Positions 17,205-26,980 are shown, numbered from the stretch's first letter. The stretch is DNA of 64,000 nucleotides from Pseudomonas entomophila L48 (GCF_000026105.1 NC_008027.1:303501-367500); one strand, 5' to 3'. Numbers and translations: made by a program. The notes: generated by a model from the sequence alone, not told the origin.

Positions 17205-18017
17205 ATGAGCAACGTTCGAAGCGACAAGCCTTTCGTCCTGGCCGGGCGCACTTTCCAGTCGCGCCTGCTGGTCGGCACCGGCAAATACCGTGACATGGAA
17301 GAGACCCGCCTGGCCACCGAGGCCTCGGGAGCCGAGATCGTCACCGTAGCCGTACGCCGTACCAACCTGGGCCAGAATGCGGGCGAGCCGAACCTGCTCG
17401 ACGTGCTGTCGCCCGAGAAGTACACCATCCTGCCGAACACCGCCGGCTGCTTCGACGCAGTCGAGGCGGTACGGACTTGCCGCCTGGCCCGTGAACTGCT
17501 CGATGGCTACAAGTCTCACGAGAACCGTACGCTGGTGAAGCTGGAAGTGCTGGCCGACCAGAAAACCCTGTTCCCCAACGTGATCGAAACCCTCAAGGCC
17601 GCCGAAGTGCTGGTCAAGGACGGTTTTGACGTGATGGTCTACACCAGCGATGACCCGATCATCGCCCGCCAGCTGGCCGAGGCTGGCTGCATCGCCGTCA
17701 TGCCGCTGGCCGGCCTGATCGGTACCGGCCTGGGAATCTGCAACCCCTACAACCTGCAGATCATCCTGGAAGAGTCCAAGGTACCGGTGCTGGTCGATGC
17801 CGGCGTGGGTACCGCCTCCGATGCCACCATCGCTATGGAGATGGGCTGCGAGGCCGTGCTGATGAACTCGGCCATCGCCCATGCGCAACAACCGGTGCTG
17901 ATGGCCGAAGCCATGAAGCACGCGATCCTTGCCGGCCGCATGGCGTACCTCGCCGGGCGCATGCCGAAGAAACTCTATGCCAGCGCGTCCTCGCCGCTGG
18001 AAGGTCTGATCAAGTAA
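17205..18017 (+). CDS. thiG: Thiazole synthase
   Basis: 270 residues, TIM-barrel enzyme that condenses deoxyxylulose 5-phosphate, dehydroglycine and ThiS thiocarboxylate into the thiamine thiazole. The start at 17205 has AGAGGA upstream; the upstream in-frame start at 17148 lacks family similarity. Seen: [10 protein letters not shown] (21-30), the Schiff-base Lys112 in [25 protein letters not shown] and the C-terminal phosphate-binding loop. It follows thiS and precedes trmB by 9 bp. Confidence 0.98.
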   Translation: MSNVRSDKPFVLAGRTFQSRLLVGTGKYRDMEETRLATEASGAEIVTVAVRRTNLGQNAGEPNLLDVLSPEKYTILPNTAGCFDAVEAVRTCRLARELLDGYKSHENRTLVKLEVLADQKTLFPNVIETLKAAEVLVKDGFDVMVYTSDDPIIARQLAEAGCIAVMPLAGLIGTGLGICNPYNLQIILEESKVPVLVDAGVGTASDATIAMEMGCEAVLMNSAIAHAQQPVLMAEAMKHAILAGRMAYLAGRMPKKLYASASSPLEGLIK

Positions 18018-18026
18018 GAGCCCCCG

Positions 18027-18749
18027 ATGACTGAATCGCAAGAAACGCCGATCACCGAAGACGGCGAAGCCCGCCCGCACCGCCGCATCAAGAGCTTCGT
18101 GATGCGCGCCGGGCGCATGACCGAAGGCCAGCAACGCGGCCTGGAGCAGGGCGGCCCGCTGTTCATCCTGCCGCTGGCCGACAGCCCGGTGGACTACGAC
18201 CAGGTGTTCGGCCGTTCGGCGCCGCGTACCCTGGAGATCGGCTTCGGCATGGGCCACTCGCTGCTGGAGATGGCCGCCGCCGCGCCGGAGCTGGACTTCA
18301 TCGGTGTCGAAGTGCACCGCCCAGGTGTCGGTGCGCTGCTCAACGGCGTGCTCACTCAGGGCCTGAAGAACCTGCGGGTGTACGACTGCGACGCCATCGA
18401 GGTGCTCAACCGCTGCGTGGCCGACAACAGCCTCGACCGCCTGATGCTGTTCTTCCCGGATCCATGGCACAAGGCCCGTCACCACAAGCGCCGCATCGTC
18501 CAGCCGGAGTTCGCCGAACTGGTGCGCCGCAAGCTGAAGGTGGGTGGCGTGTTCCATATGGCCACCGACTGGGAGCCCTATGCCGAGCACATGCTGGAAG
18601 TGATGAAGGTGGCACCGGGTTATCGCAACCAGGCGGCCGATGGCGCATATGTGCCGCGCCCGGAAGAGCGTCCGATTACCAAGTTCGAGCGCCGCGGCGA
18701 GCGCCTTGGGCATGGGGTGTGGGATTTGAAGTTCGAGAAGGTGGACTGA
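18027..18749 (+). CDS. trmB: tRNA (guanine(46)-N7)-methyltransferase
   Basis: 240 residues. SAM-binding [15 protein letters not shown] near 70-84, [26 protein letters not shown] (the catalytic FPDPW motif) and the C-terminal [17 protein letters not shown]. It makes m7G46 in the variable loop of tRNA. It is the last gene of the thiS-thiG-trmB run; a terminator follows 24 bases after the stop. Confidence 0.97.
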   Translation: MTESQETPITEDGEARPHRRIKSFVMRAGRMTEGQQRGLEQGGPLFILPLADSPVDYDQVFGRSAPRTLEIGFGMGHSLLEMAAAAPELDFIGVEVHRPGVGALLNGVLTQGLKNLRVYDCDAIEVLNRCVADNSLDRLMLFFPDPWHKARHHKRRIVQPEFAELVRRKLKVGGVFHMATDWEPYAEHMLEVMKVAPGYRNQAADGAYVPRPEERPITKFERRGERLGHGVWDLKFEKVD

Positions 18750-18773
18750 GCCCGGGTTGCCTGACCGCAAATA

Positions 18774-18804
18774 AAAAAACCGCCTTGTGAAAGGCGGTTT
18801 TTTT
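18774..18804 (+). terminator. Rho-independent terminator after trmB
   Basis: AAAAAAACCGCCTT GTGA AAGGCGGTTTTTTT: a strong stem with A and T runs on both sides, so it could work in both directions. Confidence 0.93.
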
Positions 18805-19191
18805 ATGCGGGCTTCGGGTTACGAATCCTCAGCCTGCGCTTTCAAGCGTCACTGGAGACCACCCACAAACGCGATACTAGGAGTACGTGTGGAGTGCGTC
18901 AATCACAGAAATATCAGGCATCAAGTGTGACTGAGCTGGTAACAGCCTTGAACTCTTCGCTGTCGTAAGATTGCCCCGCTCTCATGGGGGAATTTCCAGT
19001 GGCGGGCCGGGAAACGAATTCGTTCTGTTGTCTCGGCCCCTTCGACGCGGCCTACGAACCGCGCCGGCAGAGTTTCGAAGGGCCATTTACCTGGCCACTT
19101 CACTGGAGACCACCCCACATGATCTCCGAAAGCGCCGAAGTGCCGGTCAGGCGCTGGAAGATTGGCCCAGCCAACACGGAGGCCAAGGCAT
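18805..19191 (+). other. 387-bp stretch without a convincing gene, upstream of the small ORF at 19192
   Basis: No family-like reading frame was seen. The only distinct structure is a 16-bp direct repeat TCACTGGAGACCACCC at 18849-18864 and 19100-19115, 251 bp apart. The stretch may be the promoter and 5' leader of the 36-codon gene, or hold an untranslated RNA. Composition is less GC-rich in its first half (ATCACAGAAATATCAGG) than its neighbours. A 56-codon frame (19119-19289) overlaps the small gene but has a weak ribosome site. Confidence 0.4.
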
Positions 19192-19302
19192 ATGAAGCGT
19201 TTGCTGAATACGCTGAGCCGTGTCTGGAAGCTCATCCGTATCCTGGTCGTATTCAGGACCGCGAGAGACTTCCTGCGCGATCACTTTGACGATGCCCGCT
19301 AG
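19192..19302 (+). CDS. Probable 36-residue basic amphipathic small protein
   Basis: ATG at 19192 with GGAGG at 19178-19182, 9 bases upstream, and a strong terminator starting 17 bases after the TAG. The product begins MKRLLNTLSRVWKLIRIL and ends FLRDHFDDAR. The N-terminal two thirds is basic and amphipathic with a short hydrophobic core (LIRILVVF); the C-terminus is charged. It is too short for a full membrane span plus tails. Ribosome site, terminator and spacing support a real gene. I do not recognise the family. It could be a membrane-surface regulator or a small toxic peptide, but nothing in the sequence decides this. Confidence 0.6.
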   Translation: MKRLLNTLSRVWKLIRILVVFRTARDFLRDHFDDAR

Positions 19303-19318
19303 GGGATAGTCGGGTGAG

Positions 19319-19348
19319 AAGCCGCCCTGGCCCGCCAGGGCGGCTTTT
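19319..19348. terminator. Bidirectional terminator between the small ORF and the DUF3392 gene
   Basis: AAGCCGCCCTGG CCCG CCAGGGCGGCTTTT: a perfect 12-bp stem with a CCCG loop. It ends the plus-strand small gene and lies 10 bases after the stop of the convergent minus-strand gene. Confidence 0.9.
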
Positions 19349-19357
19349 AGAAAGCGC

Positions 19358-19684
19358 TCAACCCCGGCGATCAGCCACCACGCCAATCAACACCAGCACC
19401 ACCAGCAACACCGGTGCCAGCGCATAGTTGTTGAACTGCCCCAGCCCCTTCACGATCCACGGCGTTGCATAGATCAGCGCCGCGCCGCTGCCAATCATCA
19501 CCAGCAGGGCCATGAACGGCACGCGCAAGGCGCCGGCCAGGCCACCCAGGCGCCCTTCCACCCAGCCCTTGATATCGGTGCCGAACAGCACCAGCAGGCA
19601 GCCCACCAGGGCCAGCGAGATCTCCGACAGGTTGCTGCGGCTCCAGCGGGAAACGGTCGAGAGCAGGTCAAGTACCAGGTCCAT
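19358..19684 (-). CDS. DUF3392 family inner-membrane protein
   Basis: 108 residues, three hydrophobic segments (about 22-40, 52-74 and 86-104) and a short tail ending ADRRG. It matches the DUF3392 family in size, topology and position next to hemW in pseudomonads. Function unknown. It starts 9 bases after the hemW stop, so it is the last gene of the metX-metW-(DUF4426)-rdgB-hemW run. Confidence 0.85.
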   Translation of the reverse strand: MDLVLDLLSTVSRWSRSNLSEISLALVGCLLVLFGTDIKGWVEGRLGGLAGALRVPFMALLVMIGSGAALIYATPWIVKGLGQFNNYALAPVLLVVLVLIGVVADRRG

Positions 19685-19693
19685 GGGTCATCC

Positions 19694-20872
19694 TTAATTC
19701 AAGAAGTACTGCAGCAGGTCGTTGAGGAACAGCTGGCCACGGGGTGTGGCTGCCAACCGATCCGGTTCGACCCGCAAAAGGCCCTTTTGTTCGGCTTCAC
19801 GGCGTGCTTCGGTCAGTTGCGCCAGGGGCAGGCCGGTGCGCAAGCTGAACAACTCGGCCTCCACGCCATCGGTGAGGCGCAGCGCGTTCATCAGGAACTC
19901 GAAGGGTAGCTCATCGGCCGGCAGCAGCTTCTCGCCTGCCTTGTAGGGCTTGGATGGATTCAGGTAGTCCTTGGGCAGGCGGGTCTTCCAGGTGCGCAGG
20001 ATACGCCCGTCGGGGAACGACAGCTTGCCATGGGCACCCGCACCGATGCCGATGAAGTCGCCGAAGCGCCAGTAGTTCAGGTTGTGCCGTGCGGCACGGT
20101 CGGCCTGGGCGTAGGCCGAGACTTCGTATTGGCGGTAACCGTGTTCGGCCATCAGCGCCTGGCCGGCTTCCTGGATATCCCAGAGGATGTCGTCCTCCGG
20201 CAGCTCAGGCGGCTGGTTCCAGAACACCGTGTTCGGCTCTACCGTCAGCTGGTACCAGGACAGGTGCGTCGGCGCCAGTTCGATGGCCTGACGCAGGTCG
20301 CCCAGGGCGTCGTCGAGCGACTGATCCGGCAAGCCGTGCATCAGGTCCATGTTGAAGTTGTCGAAGCCTGCCGCGCGGGCCATGCCGGCAGCGCGAACCG
20401 CTTCATCGCCGTTATGGATGCGCCCCAGCCTTTCCAGCTTGGCCGGCTGGAAGCTCTGCACGCCGATGGACAGGCGGTTGATGCCAGTCTGGCGGTAAGC
20501 CTTGAACTTCTCCTGCTCGAAGGTGCCCGGGTTGGCTTCGAGGGTGATCTCGATATCCGGGGCGAACGGGATGCGTTGCTCGACGCCACGTAACAAGCGG
20601 TCGAGCGCATCTGCGCTGAACAGGCTGGGCGTGCCACCCCCGAAGAAGATCGTGCTGATAGGACGGCCCTGTACCGCAGGCATTTCCTGGTCGAGATCAG
20701 CAAGCAGGGCATCGATGTATTCGTCTTCCGGCAGCGACGGGCCGGCCTGGTGCGAGTTGAAGTCGCAGTATGGGCACTTGCGCACGCACCAGGGGATATG
20801 GATATACAGCGACAGCGGCGGGAGCTCGGGAAGGATCAGGCCCGCCGGCTGCAAGGACAGCTTTTCGGTCAT
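19694..20872 (-). CDS. hemW: Radical SAM heme chaperone HemW
   Basis: 392 residues from the ATG at 20872. The radical-SAM motif CxxxCxxC is at Cys29, Cys33 and Cys36 (CVRKCPYC), followed by the conserved FFGGGTPSL and the HemN_C domain at the C-terminus. HemW binds heme and delivers it to respiratory enzymes; it is often misnamed as coproporphyrinogen dehydrogenase but lacks the extra Cys that HemN has in CxxxCxxCxC (here CDFN). The start overlaps the rdgB stop by 4 bp (ATGA). Confidence 0.95.
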   Translation of the reverse strand: MTEKLSLQPAGLILPELPPLSLYIHIPWCVRKCPYCDFNSHQAGPSLPEDEYIDALLADLDQEMPAVQGRPISTIFFGGGTPSLFSADALDRLLRGVEQRIPFAPDIEITLEANPGTFEQEKFKAYRQTGINRLSIGVQSFQPAKLERLGRIHNGDEAVRAAGMARAAGFDNFNMDLMHGLPDQSLDDALGDLRQAIELAPTHLSWYQLTVEPNTVFWNQPPELPEDDILWDIQEAGQALMAEHGYRQYEVSAYAQADRAARHNLNYWRFGDFIGIGAGAHGKLSFPDGRILRTWKTRLPKDYLNPSKPYKAGEKLLPADELPFEFLMNALRLTDGVEAELFSLRTGLPLAQLTEARREAEQKGLLRVEPDRLAATPRGQLFLNDLLQYFLN

Positions 20873-21465
20873 GCCAGGCCCAGACGTTGGCGCAGCAGGG
20901 CCATGGCACGGGCGCGGTGGCTGAGCTGATTCTTGTCGACAGGGGCGAGGTCGGCGCTGGAGCACTTGCGCTCCGGGACCCAGAACAGCGGGTCGTAGCC
21001 GAAACCGTGCTCGCCGCTGGCCTCGAACAGGATGCTGCCGTGCCACAGGCCTTCGCAGAGGATTGGCAGCGGGTCGTCGGCGTGGCGCACCAGCGCCAGG
21101 ACGCAGACGAACTGCGCGCCACGTTGCTCACGGGGCACATCTTTCAACGCCTCGAGGAGCTTGGCGTTGTTCGCCGCATCGCCCTTGCCGTCGGCGTAGC
21201 GCGCCGAGTAGATGCCTGGCGCGCCGCCGAGGAAGTCCACCGCCAGGCCCGAGTCGTCGGCCAGGGCCGGCAGCCCGGAGATACGGGCGGCGTTGCGGGC
21301 TTTCAGGATGGCGTTCTCGACGAACGACAGGCCGGTCTCTTCCGGCTCCACCTGGCTGAATTCACCGATCGAACGCAGGTGCACGGACTCGCCGAGCATC
21401 GCTTGCAGTTCCTTGAGCTTGCCGGCGTTGTGGCTGGCCAATACGAGTTGCTGGAAATTCATCAT
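20869..21465 (-). CDS. rdgB: XTP/dITP pyrophosphatase (non-canonical purine NTPase)
   Basis: 198 residues. The substrate-binding start is [14 protein letters not shown], followed by the metal-site [25 protein letters not shown] and the C-terminal [10 protein letters not shown]. It hydrolyses XTP, dITP and dHAPTP to monophosphates and keeps them out of nucleic acids. Two adjacent ATG codons (21465 and 21462) are possible starts; the first gives an ATGA overlap with the DUF4426 gene stop. The hemW gene overlaps downstream. Confidence 0.96.
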   Translation of the reverse strand: MMNFQQLVLASHNAGKLKELQAMLGESVHLRSIGEFSQVEPEETGLSFVENAILKARNAARISGLPALADDSGLAVDFLGGAPGIYSARYADGKGDAANNAKLLEALKDVPREQRGAQFVCVLALVRHADDPLPILCEGLWHGSILFEASGEHGFGYDPLFWVPERKCSSADLAPVDKNQLSHRARAMALLRQRLGLA

Positions 21466-21896
21466 TCGCCTGGGAACACTTCCTGGTTGAAGCTGAGTGG
21501 ATGGCTGACGCCGCCGGTTTCGACATTGAGGTCGAAGGTGACTGTTTCGGGTTGGTCGATCTTGAACTGGGCGATGTAGTACACCGCACCCTGGTCGGTG
21601 ATCTGCTTGAACGACAAGGGGTTGCTGCGCCCGGTGAGGTCTTTCACCGTGCCGCTGACCACCGCCATCGCGGGTTTGCCGGCCTTGATCACGGCGATGT
21701 TGAGCACGCCCTGGTTCTTGCTGCGGGTCAGGCCCGTGGCGGCGGCAATGTCGGGTTGCAGCATGCTCGAGGTGAAGGCGCTGTAGTGGACCGTCACGTC
21801 GCCGAACACTTCCTTGCGTTCAGGCCTGGCGGCATCGGCAGCCAGTACCGGTAAGGCCAGGCACAGGCTGATCAGAAACAGTGCTAGACGACGCAT
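21462..21896 (-). CDS. DUF4426 periplasmic protein
   Basis: 144 residues from the ATG at 21896. The signal peptide [22 protein letters not shown] is cleaved around residue 20. The mature part is a beta-rich domain ([26 protein letters not shown]) typical of DUF4426, which lies with metW and rdgB in pseudomonads. Function unknown. It starts 26 bp after the metW stop. Confidence 0.88.
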   Translation of the reverse strand: MRRLALFLISLCLALPVLAADAARPERKEVFGDVTVHYSAFTSSMLQPDIAAATGLTRSKNQGVLNIAVIKAGKPAMAVVSGTVKDLTGRSNPLSFKQITDQGAVYYIAQFKIDQPETVTFDLNVETGGVSHPLSFNQEVFPGE

Positions 21897-21921
21897 GATC
21901 CCATTCCTCCGTTCGCGAGGG

Positions 21922-22542
21922 TCAGACCGCGAGCTGATGCTCCTGCAGGCCCGGGCTGCTGACCCGATAGATACCGATCTCACCTAGAAGATTAGGCCAT
22001 AGCCGGCCGCCCAACCCGTTACGGTGCAGACGGTCGACGGCCAGGCGGTCGAGCACCTTGGCGTGGCGCTCGTGGCACAGGTTCTCGAAGTCTTCGAAGG
22101 TGCAGAAGTGAATGTTCGGGGTGTTGTACCAGGTATACGGCATGAAGTCCGAGACTGGCATGCGACCCTTGGTCGCCAGGTACCAGCGGCAACGCCAGTG
22201 GCCGAAATTGGGGAAGGTGATGATGCACTGGCGGCCCACCCGCAGCATCTCGTCGAGAATGCGGTCGGGGTACTCCACGGCCTGCAGGGCCTGGGTCATG
22301 ACCACCACGTCGAAACTGTTGCTGGCGAAGTTGCCCAGGCCCTTGTCCAGGTCCTGCTCGATGACGTTGACGCCCTTGGCCACGCAGGCGGCGATGTTGT
22401 CGGCGTCGATCTCCAGGCCATAGCCGGTGACGTTCTTGCGCTCGCGCAAGGAGGCCAGCAGTTCGCCGTTGCCGCAGCCCAGGTCGAGGACCCGGCTGCC
22501 GGCGGGGATCCAGTCTTGGATGATTTCCAGGTCGGCTCTCAT
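21922..22542 (-). CDS. metW: Methionine biosynthesis protein MetW
   Basis: 206 residues with a class I methyltransferase-like fold: GSRVLDLGCGNGELLASL (15-32) and the later VIEQDLDKGLGNF. MetW is required with MetX for homoserine acylation in pseudomonads and related bacteria. It starts 7 bp after metX, which supports a joint function. Confidence 0.95.
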   Translation of the reverse strand: MRADLEIIQDWIPAGSRVLDLGCGNGELLASLRERKNVTGYGLEIDADNIAACVAKGVNVIEQDLDKGLGNFASNSFDVVVMTQALQAVEYPDRILDEMLRVGRQCIITFPNFGHWRCRWYLATKGRMPVSDFMPYTWYNTPNIHFCTFEDFENLCHERHAKVLDRLAVDRLHRNGLGGRLWPNLLGEIGIYRVSSPGLQEHQLAV

Positions 22543-22549
22543 GCTGTCC

Positions 22550-23689
22550 TCAGATGACGATGCGGTTCATGTAGTTCGCGAATCCCTGCATGTAGCGAGG
22601 CGTGGGGATCAGGAAGGCGTCGTGGCCGTAGGGCGAGTCGATGTCCAGGTAGCAGACGTTCTTGCGCGCGGCCATCAGCGCATCGACGATCTCCCGCGAT
22701 CGGGCCGGCGAGAAACGCCAGTCGGTGGTGAACGACATGATGCAGTAGTCCGCCGTGACATGGGCCAGGGTCGCCGCCAGGTCGCCGCCATGGGCTGCGG
22801 CCGGGTCGTAGTAGTCCAGCGCTTTGGTCATCAGCAGGTAGGTGTTGGCGTCGAAACGGCCCGAAAATTCCTCGCCCTGGTAGCGCAGGTAGCTCTCGAC
22901 CTGGAACTCGACGCTGTGGAAGTCGTAGTTGAGCTTGTCGCTCTTGAGCTCGCGGCCGAATTTCTCGCCCATCGAGTCGTCGGACAGGTAGGTGATGTGG
23001 CCGACCATGCGCGCCAGCATCAGGCCGCGCTTGGGGGTCACGCCCTGGTCCTGGAACGAGCCGCCGTGGAATTCGGGGTCGGTGAGGATGGCCTGGCGCG
23101 CCACTTCGTTGAAGGCGATATTCTGCGCCGACAGCTTGGGCGCCGAGGCGATATCCACGCAGTGGCGCACGCGGTCCGGGTAGGTGATGGTCCACTGCAG
23201 GGCCTGCATGCCGCCCAGGCTGCCGCCGACGATGGCGGCCCAGGTCTGGATACCCAGGCGATCGGCCAGGCGCGCTTGGCTATGCACCCAATCTTCGACC
23301 GTCAGTACCGGGAAATCGGCGCCGTAGGGCTTGCCGGTAGCCGGGTTGACGCTGCTGGGGCCGGTGCTGCCGTTGCAGCCGCCCAGGTTGTTCAGGCTGA
23401 CCACGAAGAAGCGATTGGTGTCGATGGGTTTGCCGGGGCCAATGCAGCTGTCCCACCAGCCCGGCTTGCGGTCGGTGGCGGCGTGGTAGCCGGCGGCATG
23501 GTGATGGCCGGACAACGCATGGCAGATCAGCACGGCGTTGCTGGCGCTGGCGTTGAGCTCGCCATAGGTTTCGTAGATGAGTTCGTACGCGGCCAGCGAG
23601 CGGCCACAGGCCAGGGCCAGCGGTTCATCGAACCGGGCGATTTGCGGTGTTACCAGACCGACGGAATCTTCGGGAAGGACAGTGGACAT
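22550..23689 (-). CDS. metX: Homoserine O-acyltransferase MetX (probably succinyl-transferring)
   Basis: 379 residues, alpha/beta hydrolase fold. The nucleophile elbow is GGSLGG (155-160, Ser157), and the catalytic Asp and His lie near the C-terminus in [12 protein letters not shown]. It activates homoserine for methionine synthesis. Work on the family showed that MetX enzymes of this Pseudomonas type use succinyl-CoA rather than acetyl-CoA; I cannot confirm the determining residues here. It heads the metX-metW-DUF4426-rdgB-hemW operon. Confidence 0.95.
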   Translation of the reverse strand: MSTVLPEDSVGLVTPQIARFDEPLALACGRSLAAYELIYETYGELNASASNAVLICHALSGHHHAAGYHAATDRKPGWWDSCIGPGKPIDTNRFFVVSLNNLGGCNGSTGPSSVNPATGKPYGADFPVLTVEDWVHSQARLADRLGIQTWAAIVGGSLGGMQALQWTITYPDRVRHCVDIASAPKLSAQNIAFNEVARQAILTDPEFHGGSFQDQGVTPKRGLMLARMVGHITYLSDDSMGEKFGRELKSDKLNYDFHSVEFQVESYLRYQGEEFSGRFDANTYLLMTKALDYYDPAAAHGGDLAATLAHVTADYCIMSFTTDWRFSPARSREIVDALMAARKNVCYLDIDSPYGHDAFLIPTPRYMQGFANYMNRIVI

Positions 23690-23777
23690 CGACCCTGCTC
23701 ACGCTTGACGGAGGCGTAAGTCTAAAGAGCGCTACCCCCAGCGGCAAGCAAAGGCTTGCCGCTGGATGCAGGCCGGG

Positions 23778-24368
23778 TCAGATCATCCGCCACAGCTCTT
23801 GCGGCATGCCGGCGTAAGCCGCCAGCTGAGGCATGAGGAACGACTGGATCACCTGGATGGCGATGAAGGCGAAGATCGGCGAAATGTCCATGCCACCGAG
23901 GTTCGGCACCAGGCGGCGGAACGGCGCCAGCACCGGCTCGCTGATCTGGTAGGCCAGTTCGGCTGCGGGGTTGTGGCTGTTGGGCGCGACCCACGAGACG
24001 ATCACCATGACGATCATCGCCACCCAGAAGATCTTCAGGAACAGCGAGGTGACGCCCAGGATCGCCCACATCAGCAGGTGCAGCACGTCACCGAAGGTGC
24101 CGTAGGTGAGCATCAGCACGAAGGCCATCAACAGCGCCTGGATGAGGATCGACAGCAGCAGCGAGGAGGTGTCCAGGCCGGCGATGCTGGGGATCACCCG
24201 ACGCAGCGGCTTGAGCAGCGGCTGGGTGGCGCGCACGGCGAACTGGCTGAGCGGATTGTAGAAGTCGGCCTTGACCAGTTGCAGCACGAAGCGCAGCAGG
24301 ACGATCGCCAGGTACAGGCTGACCAGGGTTTGCACCACGAAGATCGCGGCGCCGGACAGTGCATTCAT
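23778..24368 (-). CDS. YggT family membrane protein (two-repeat)
   Basis: 196 residues from the ATG at 24368. It holds two copies of the YggT unit (first ends near VRATQPLLKPLRRVIPSIAGLD, second near QISEPVLAPFRRLVPNLGGMD), each with two membrane segments. The repeated P-hydrophobic-RR-hP motif is typical. Known members affect osmotic tolerance and membrane protein assembly, and function is not settled. It follows proC by 10 bp in the usual yggS-proC-yggT order. Confidence 0.94.
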   Translation of the reverse strand: MNALSGAAIFVVQTLVSLYLAIVLLRFVLQLVKADFYNPLSQFAVRATQPLLKPLRRVIPSIAGLDTSSLLLSILIQALLMAFVLMLTYGTFGDVLHLLMWAILGVTSLFLKIFWVAMIVMVIVSWVAPNSHNPAAELAYQISEPVLAPFRRLVPNLGGMDISPIFAFIAIQVIQSFLMPQLAAYAGMPQELWRMI

Positions 24369-24378
24369 CAATGGCTCC

Positions 24379-25197
24379 TTATTTGCCCAGTTGTTCGGCC
24401 AGTTCGGCGGAGCGTGTCGCCGCGGCTTGCAATGCCTGCTCGACGATGGCTTCGAAACCGCTGGCCTGGAACGATTTGATCGCCGCCTCGGTGGTGCCGG
24501 CCGGCGAGGTGACGCGGCGGCGCAGTTCGGCGGCATCGACGTCGCTGGCTACGGCCATGCGCGCGGCACCCAGGGCGGTCTGCAGGGTGAGTTGCGAGGC
24601 GGTTTCGCGCGGCAGGCCGAGTTTCTCGCCAGCGGCGGTCATGGCCTCGATCAGCAGGAAGAAGTAGGCCGGGCCGCTGCCGGAGACGGCGGTAACGGCA
24701 TCCAGTTGTTGTTCTTCGTCCAGCCACAGGGCCGTGCCTACGGCGGACAGCAGCTGTTCGGCCTGCTGGCGTTGCTCGGCGGACACTTCCTGGGTGGCAT
24801 ACAGGCCGCTGACGCCCTGGCGCAGCAATGCCGGGGTGTTGGGCATGCAACGCACCACCGGGATGGCGCCCAGCCAGGCCTGCAGGCTGGCGCAGGTGAT
24901 GCCGGCGGCGATGGAGACGACCAGCTGGCCGGCTTTCAGGTTCGGCTTGAGCGCCTCGCAGACGGCTTTCATGACCTGCGGCTTGACAGCGATCACGATC
25001 ACGTCGGCGCCGTCGATGGCCTGGGCGTTGCTTTCGAACGCTTCGATACCGTGTTCGGCCTGGATCCGCGCGCGGGTCTCGGCACCCGGGTCGCTGGCGC
25101 GGATCTGCGAGGCATCCAGGCCCTGGGCGCGCAGGCCGCCGATCAGGCTGGCGGCCATGTTGCCGGCGCCGATAAAGGCAATACGAGTCTTGCTCAT
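24379..25197 (-). CDS. proC: Pyrroline-5-carboxylate reductase
   Basis: 272 residues. NAD(P)-binding start IAFIGAGNMAASLIGGL (6-22) and the family's C-terminal signature (GSGPAYFFLLIEAMTAAGEKLGLPRE..., then RVTSPAGTTEAAI). It catalyses the last step of proline synthesis in the cytoplasm. It follows yggS by 38 bp and precedes yggT by 10 bp. Confidence 0.97.
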   Translation of the reverse strand: MSKTRIAFIGAGNMAASLIGGLRAQGLDASQIRASDPGAETRARIQAEHGIEAFESNAQAIDGADVIVIAVKPQVMKAVCEALKPNLKAGQLVVSIAAGITCASLQAWLGAIPVVRCMPNTPALLRQGVSGLYATQEVSAEQRQQAEQLLSAVGTALWLDEEQQLDAVTAVSGSGPAYFFLLIEAMTAAGEKLGLPRETASQLTLQTALGAARMAVASDVDAAELRRRVTSPAGTTEAAIKSFQASGFEAIVEQALQAAATRSAELAEQLGK

Positions 25198-25235
25198 GTC
25201 AGGTCCTTGAAGGAACGAGTGGGTTAAGCATGGGT

Positions 25236-25922
25236 TCAGGGTTGGCCGTAGTCGCGGGCACCGAACAGGGCGGTACCGATGCGGACCCAGGTCGCTCCTT
25301 GGGAGATAGCGGCTTCCAGGTCGTGGCTCATGCCCATCGACAGGGTGTCCAGGCCGAGGTCCAGTTGTTCCTGAAGCTGGCGCAGGGTGGCAAAGGCCGC
25401 CTCTTGTTCGGTGCGGTTATCGGTCGGCTCCGGGATCGCCATCAGGCCACGCAGGCGCAGGCCGGGCAGGGCGCTCACTGCTTGGGCCAGGGCCGGTAGC
25501 TCGGCCGGTGCGCAGCCGGACTTGCTGTCTTCGCCACTGACGTTCACCTGCAGGCAGATGTTCAGCGGCGGCAGGTTGGCCGGGCGCTGTTCCGAGAGGC
25601 GTTGGGCGATCTTCAGGCGGTCCACGGAATGTACCCAGTCGAAGTGCTCGGCGATGGCCTTGGTCTTGTTTGATTGGATGGGGCCGATGAAGTGCCAGAT
25701 CAAGGGCAGGTCGGAGAGTTCCTGTTGTTTCGTCAGGGCTTCCTGAAGGTAATTTTCGCCGAAGTCGCGCAGCCCGCTGGCATGCGCTTCGCGGATGGCG
25801 CTGGCCGGCTTGGTCTTGCTCACCGCCAGCAGCTGGATGCTGGCCGGGGCGCGGCCGGCAGCCTTCGCCGCGTTGTCGATGCGGGCGGAAATGGCCGAAA
25901 TGTTCTCTGCTAGGGTGGACAT
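25236..25922 (-). CDS. PLP-binding protein of the YggS/PROSC family
   Basis: 228 residues. The PLP Lys is in LLAVSKTKPA (Lys36), with HFIGPIQSNKTK and the C-terminal SMGMSHDLEAAISQGATWVRIGTALFG completing the family signature. These proteins keep pyridoxal phosphate homeostasis and have no known catalytic activity. It is divergent from pilT with a 65-bp intergenic region, the standard arrangement. Confidence 0.95.
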   Translation of the reverse strand: MSTLAENISAISARIDNAAKAAGRAPASIQLLAVSKTKPASAIREAHASGLRDFGENYLQEALTKQQELSDLPLIWHFIGPIQSNKTKAIAEHFDWVHSVDRLKIAQRLSEQRPANLPPLNICLQVNVSGEDSKSGCAPAELPALAQAVSALPGLRLRGLMAIPEPTDNRTEQEAAFATLRQLQEQLDLGLDTLSMGMSHDLEAAISQGATWVRIGTALFGARDYGQP

Positions 25923-25987
25923 GGTTCGTCGCCGGCGGCTTTGGGGTCTGCGGCATTCTACCTGCTTGATCGCCGTTGGGGAGTCTC

Positions 25988-26980
25988 ATGGATGTGACCG
26001 ATCTGCTGGCCCAGGCTGTGGCTGCGGGCGCAAGCGACCTGCACCTGGCCGCGGGCGAGGTACCGTTGCTGCGTTTGGACGGTGAGCTGCGGCGGATGGA
26101 CATGCCGGTACTCATGCCTGCGGCGCTGGAGCAGGGCGTGGCTGGCTTGCTCGATGATGGGCAGCGCCGACAGTGGGCGTCTGGTGACGAGCTGGATCTT
26201 GCCTTGGCGGTGCCCGCCTTGGGCCGCTTCCGGGTGAACCTGTTTCGCCAACGTAATGGGCCGGGGGCGAGCATACGGCTGATTCCGGCGCGGGTGCCAA
26301 GCCTCGATGAGCTCGACCTGCATGATGTATTTCAAACTATTGCATCGAACCGGGATGGCCTGGTGCTGATTGGCGGGCCTACGGGGAGCGGCAAGTCCAG
26401 CACCCTGGCTGCGCTGGTCGATCAGCTCAATCGGGAGTACGCGCTTCACATCGTCACCTTGGAGGACCCTGTCGAATTCATTCATCAAGGCCAGCGCAGT
26501 CTGGTCAACCAACGGGAAATTGGTCGCGACAGTCGCGATTTTTCCCAGGGATTGCGCAGTGCGTTGCGCCAGGATCCCGACGTAATCATGGTCGGTGAGT
26601 TGCGTGACCTGGAGAGTATCCGTCTGGCGCTGCAAGCTGCGGAAACCGGGCACTTGGTGTTGGCCACGGTGCATACACGCTCGGCGGTCAACAGTATCGA
26701 CCGCCTGGTGGAGGTGTTTGCCGCCGAGGAGAAGCCGCTGGTGCGCACGATGTTGGCGGAGTCGTTGCGGCTGGTGGTGGCGCAGAGGCTGGTCAGGCAG
26801 GTCGGTGGCGGCAGGGTCGCCGCAAGGGAGGTGCTGGTGGTGACGCCGGCGGTGCGCAACCTGATCCGCGAGGGGCGGATGGCGCAGATCTGTTCGTTGA
26901 TGCAGGTCGGGGCGGCGCAGGGGATGGTGACGATGGAGGAGGCGACACGACGCCTGAGGCAGCAAGGCTTGATCGACTAG
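25988..26980 (+). CDS. pilT: Type IV pilus retraction ATPase PilT
   Basis: 330 residues from the ATG at 25988 (GGGGAG 5 bases upstream; a TTG at 25976 is also in frame). The N-terminal PAS-like domain DLLAQAVAAGASDLHLAAG is followed by Walker A GPTGSGKS (130-137), the Asp box (ITLEDPVEF region), Walker B (RQDPDVIMVGEL) and the His box (VLATVHTRSA). It is a little shorter than the usual 344 residues, the difference lying at the C-terminus. No pilU follows. It powers pilus retraction at the inner membrane. Confidence 0.92.
   Translation: MDVTDLLAQAVAAGASDLHLAAGEVPLLRLDGELRRMDMPVLMPAALEQGVAGLLDDGQRRQWASGDELDLALAVPALGRFRVNLFRQRNGPGASIRLIPARVPSLDELDLHDVFQTIASNRDGLVLIGGPTGSGKSSTLAALVDQLNREYALHIVTLEDPVEFIHQGQRSLVNQREIGRDSRDFSQGLRSALRQDPDVIMVGELRDLESIRLALQAAETGHLVLATVHTRSAVNSIDRLVEVFAAEEKPLVRTMLAESLRLVVAQRLVRQVGGGRVAAREVLVVTPAVRNLIREGRMAQICSLMQVGAAQGMVTMEEATRRLRQQGLID

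Noticed and set aside
19119..19289. 56-codon frame starting MISESAEVPVRRW, overlapping the small gene
   Set aside because: Ribosome site is weak (GGAG 11 bases away), the frame overlaps the better-supported 36-codon gene, and the stop is not next to the terminator.
25976..25987. TTG as an earlier pilT start
   Set aside because: The ATG at 25988 has a good ribosome site (GGGGAG) and fits the family start.
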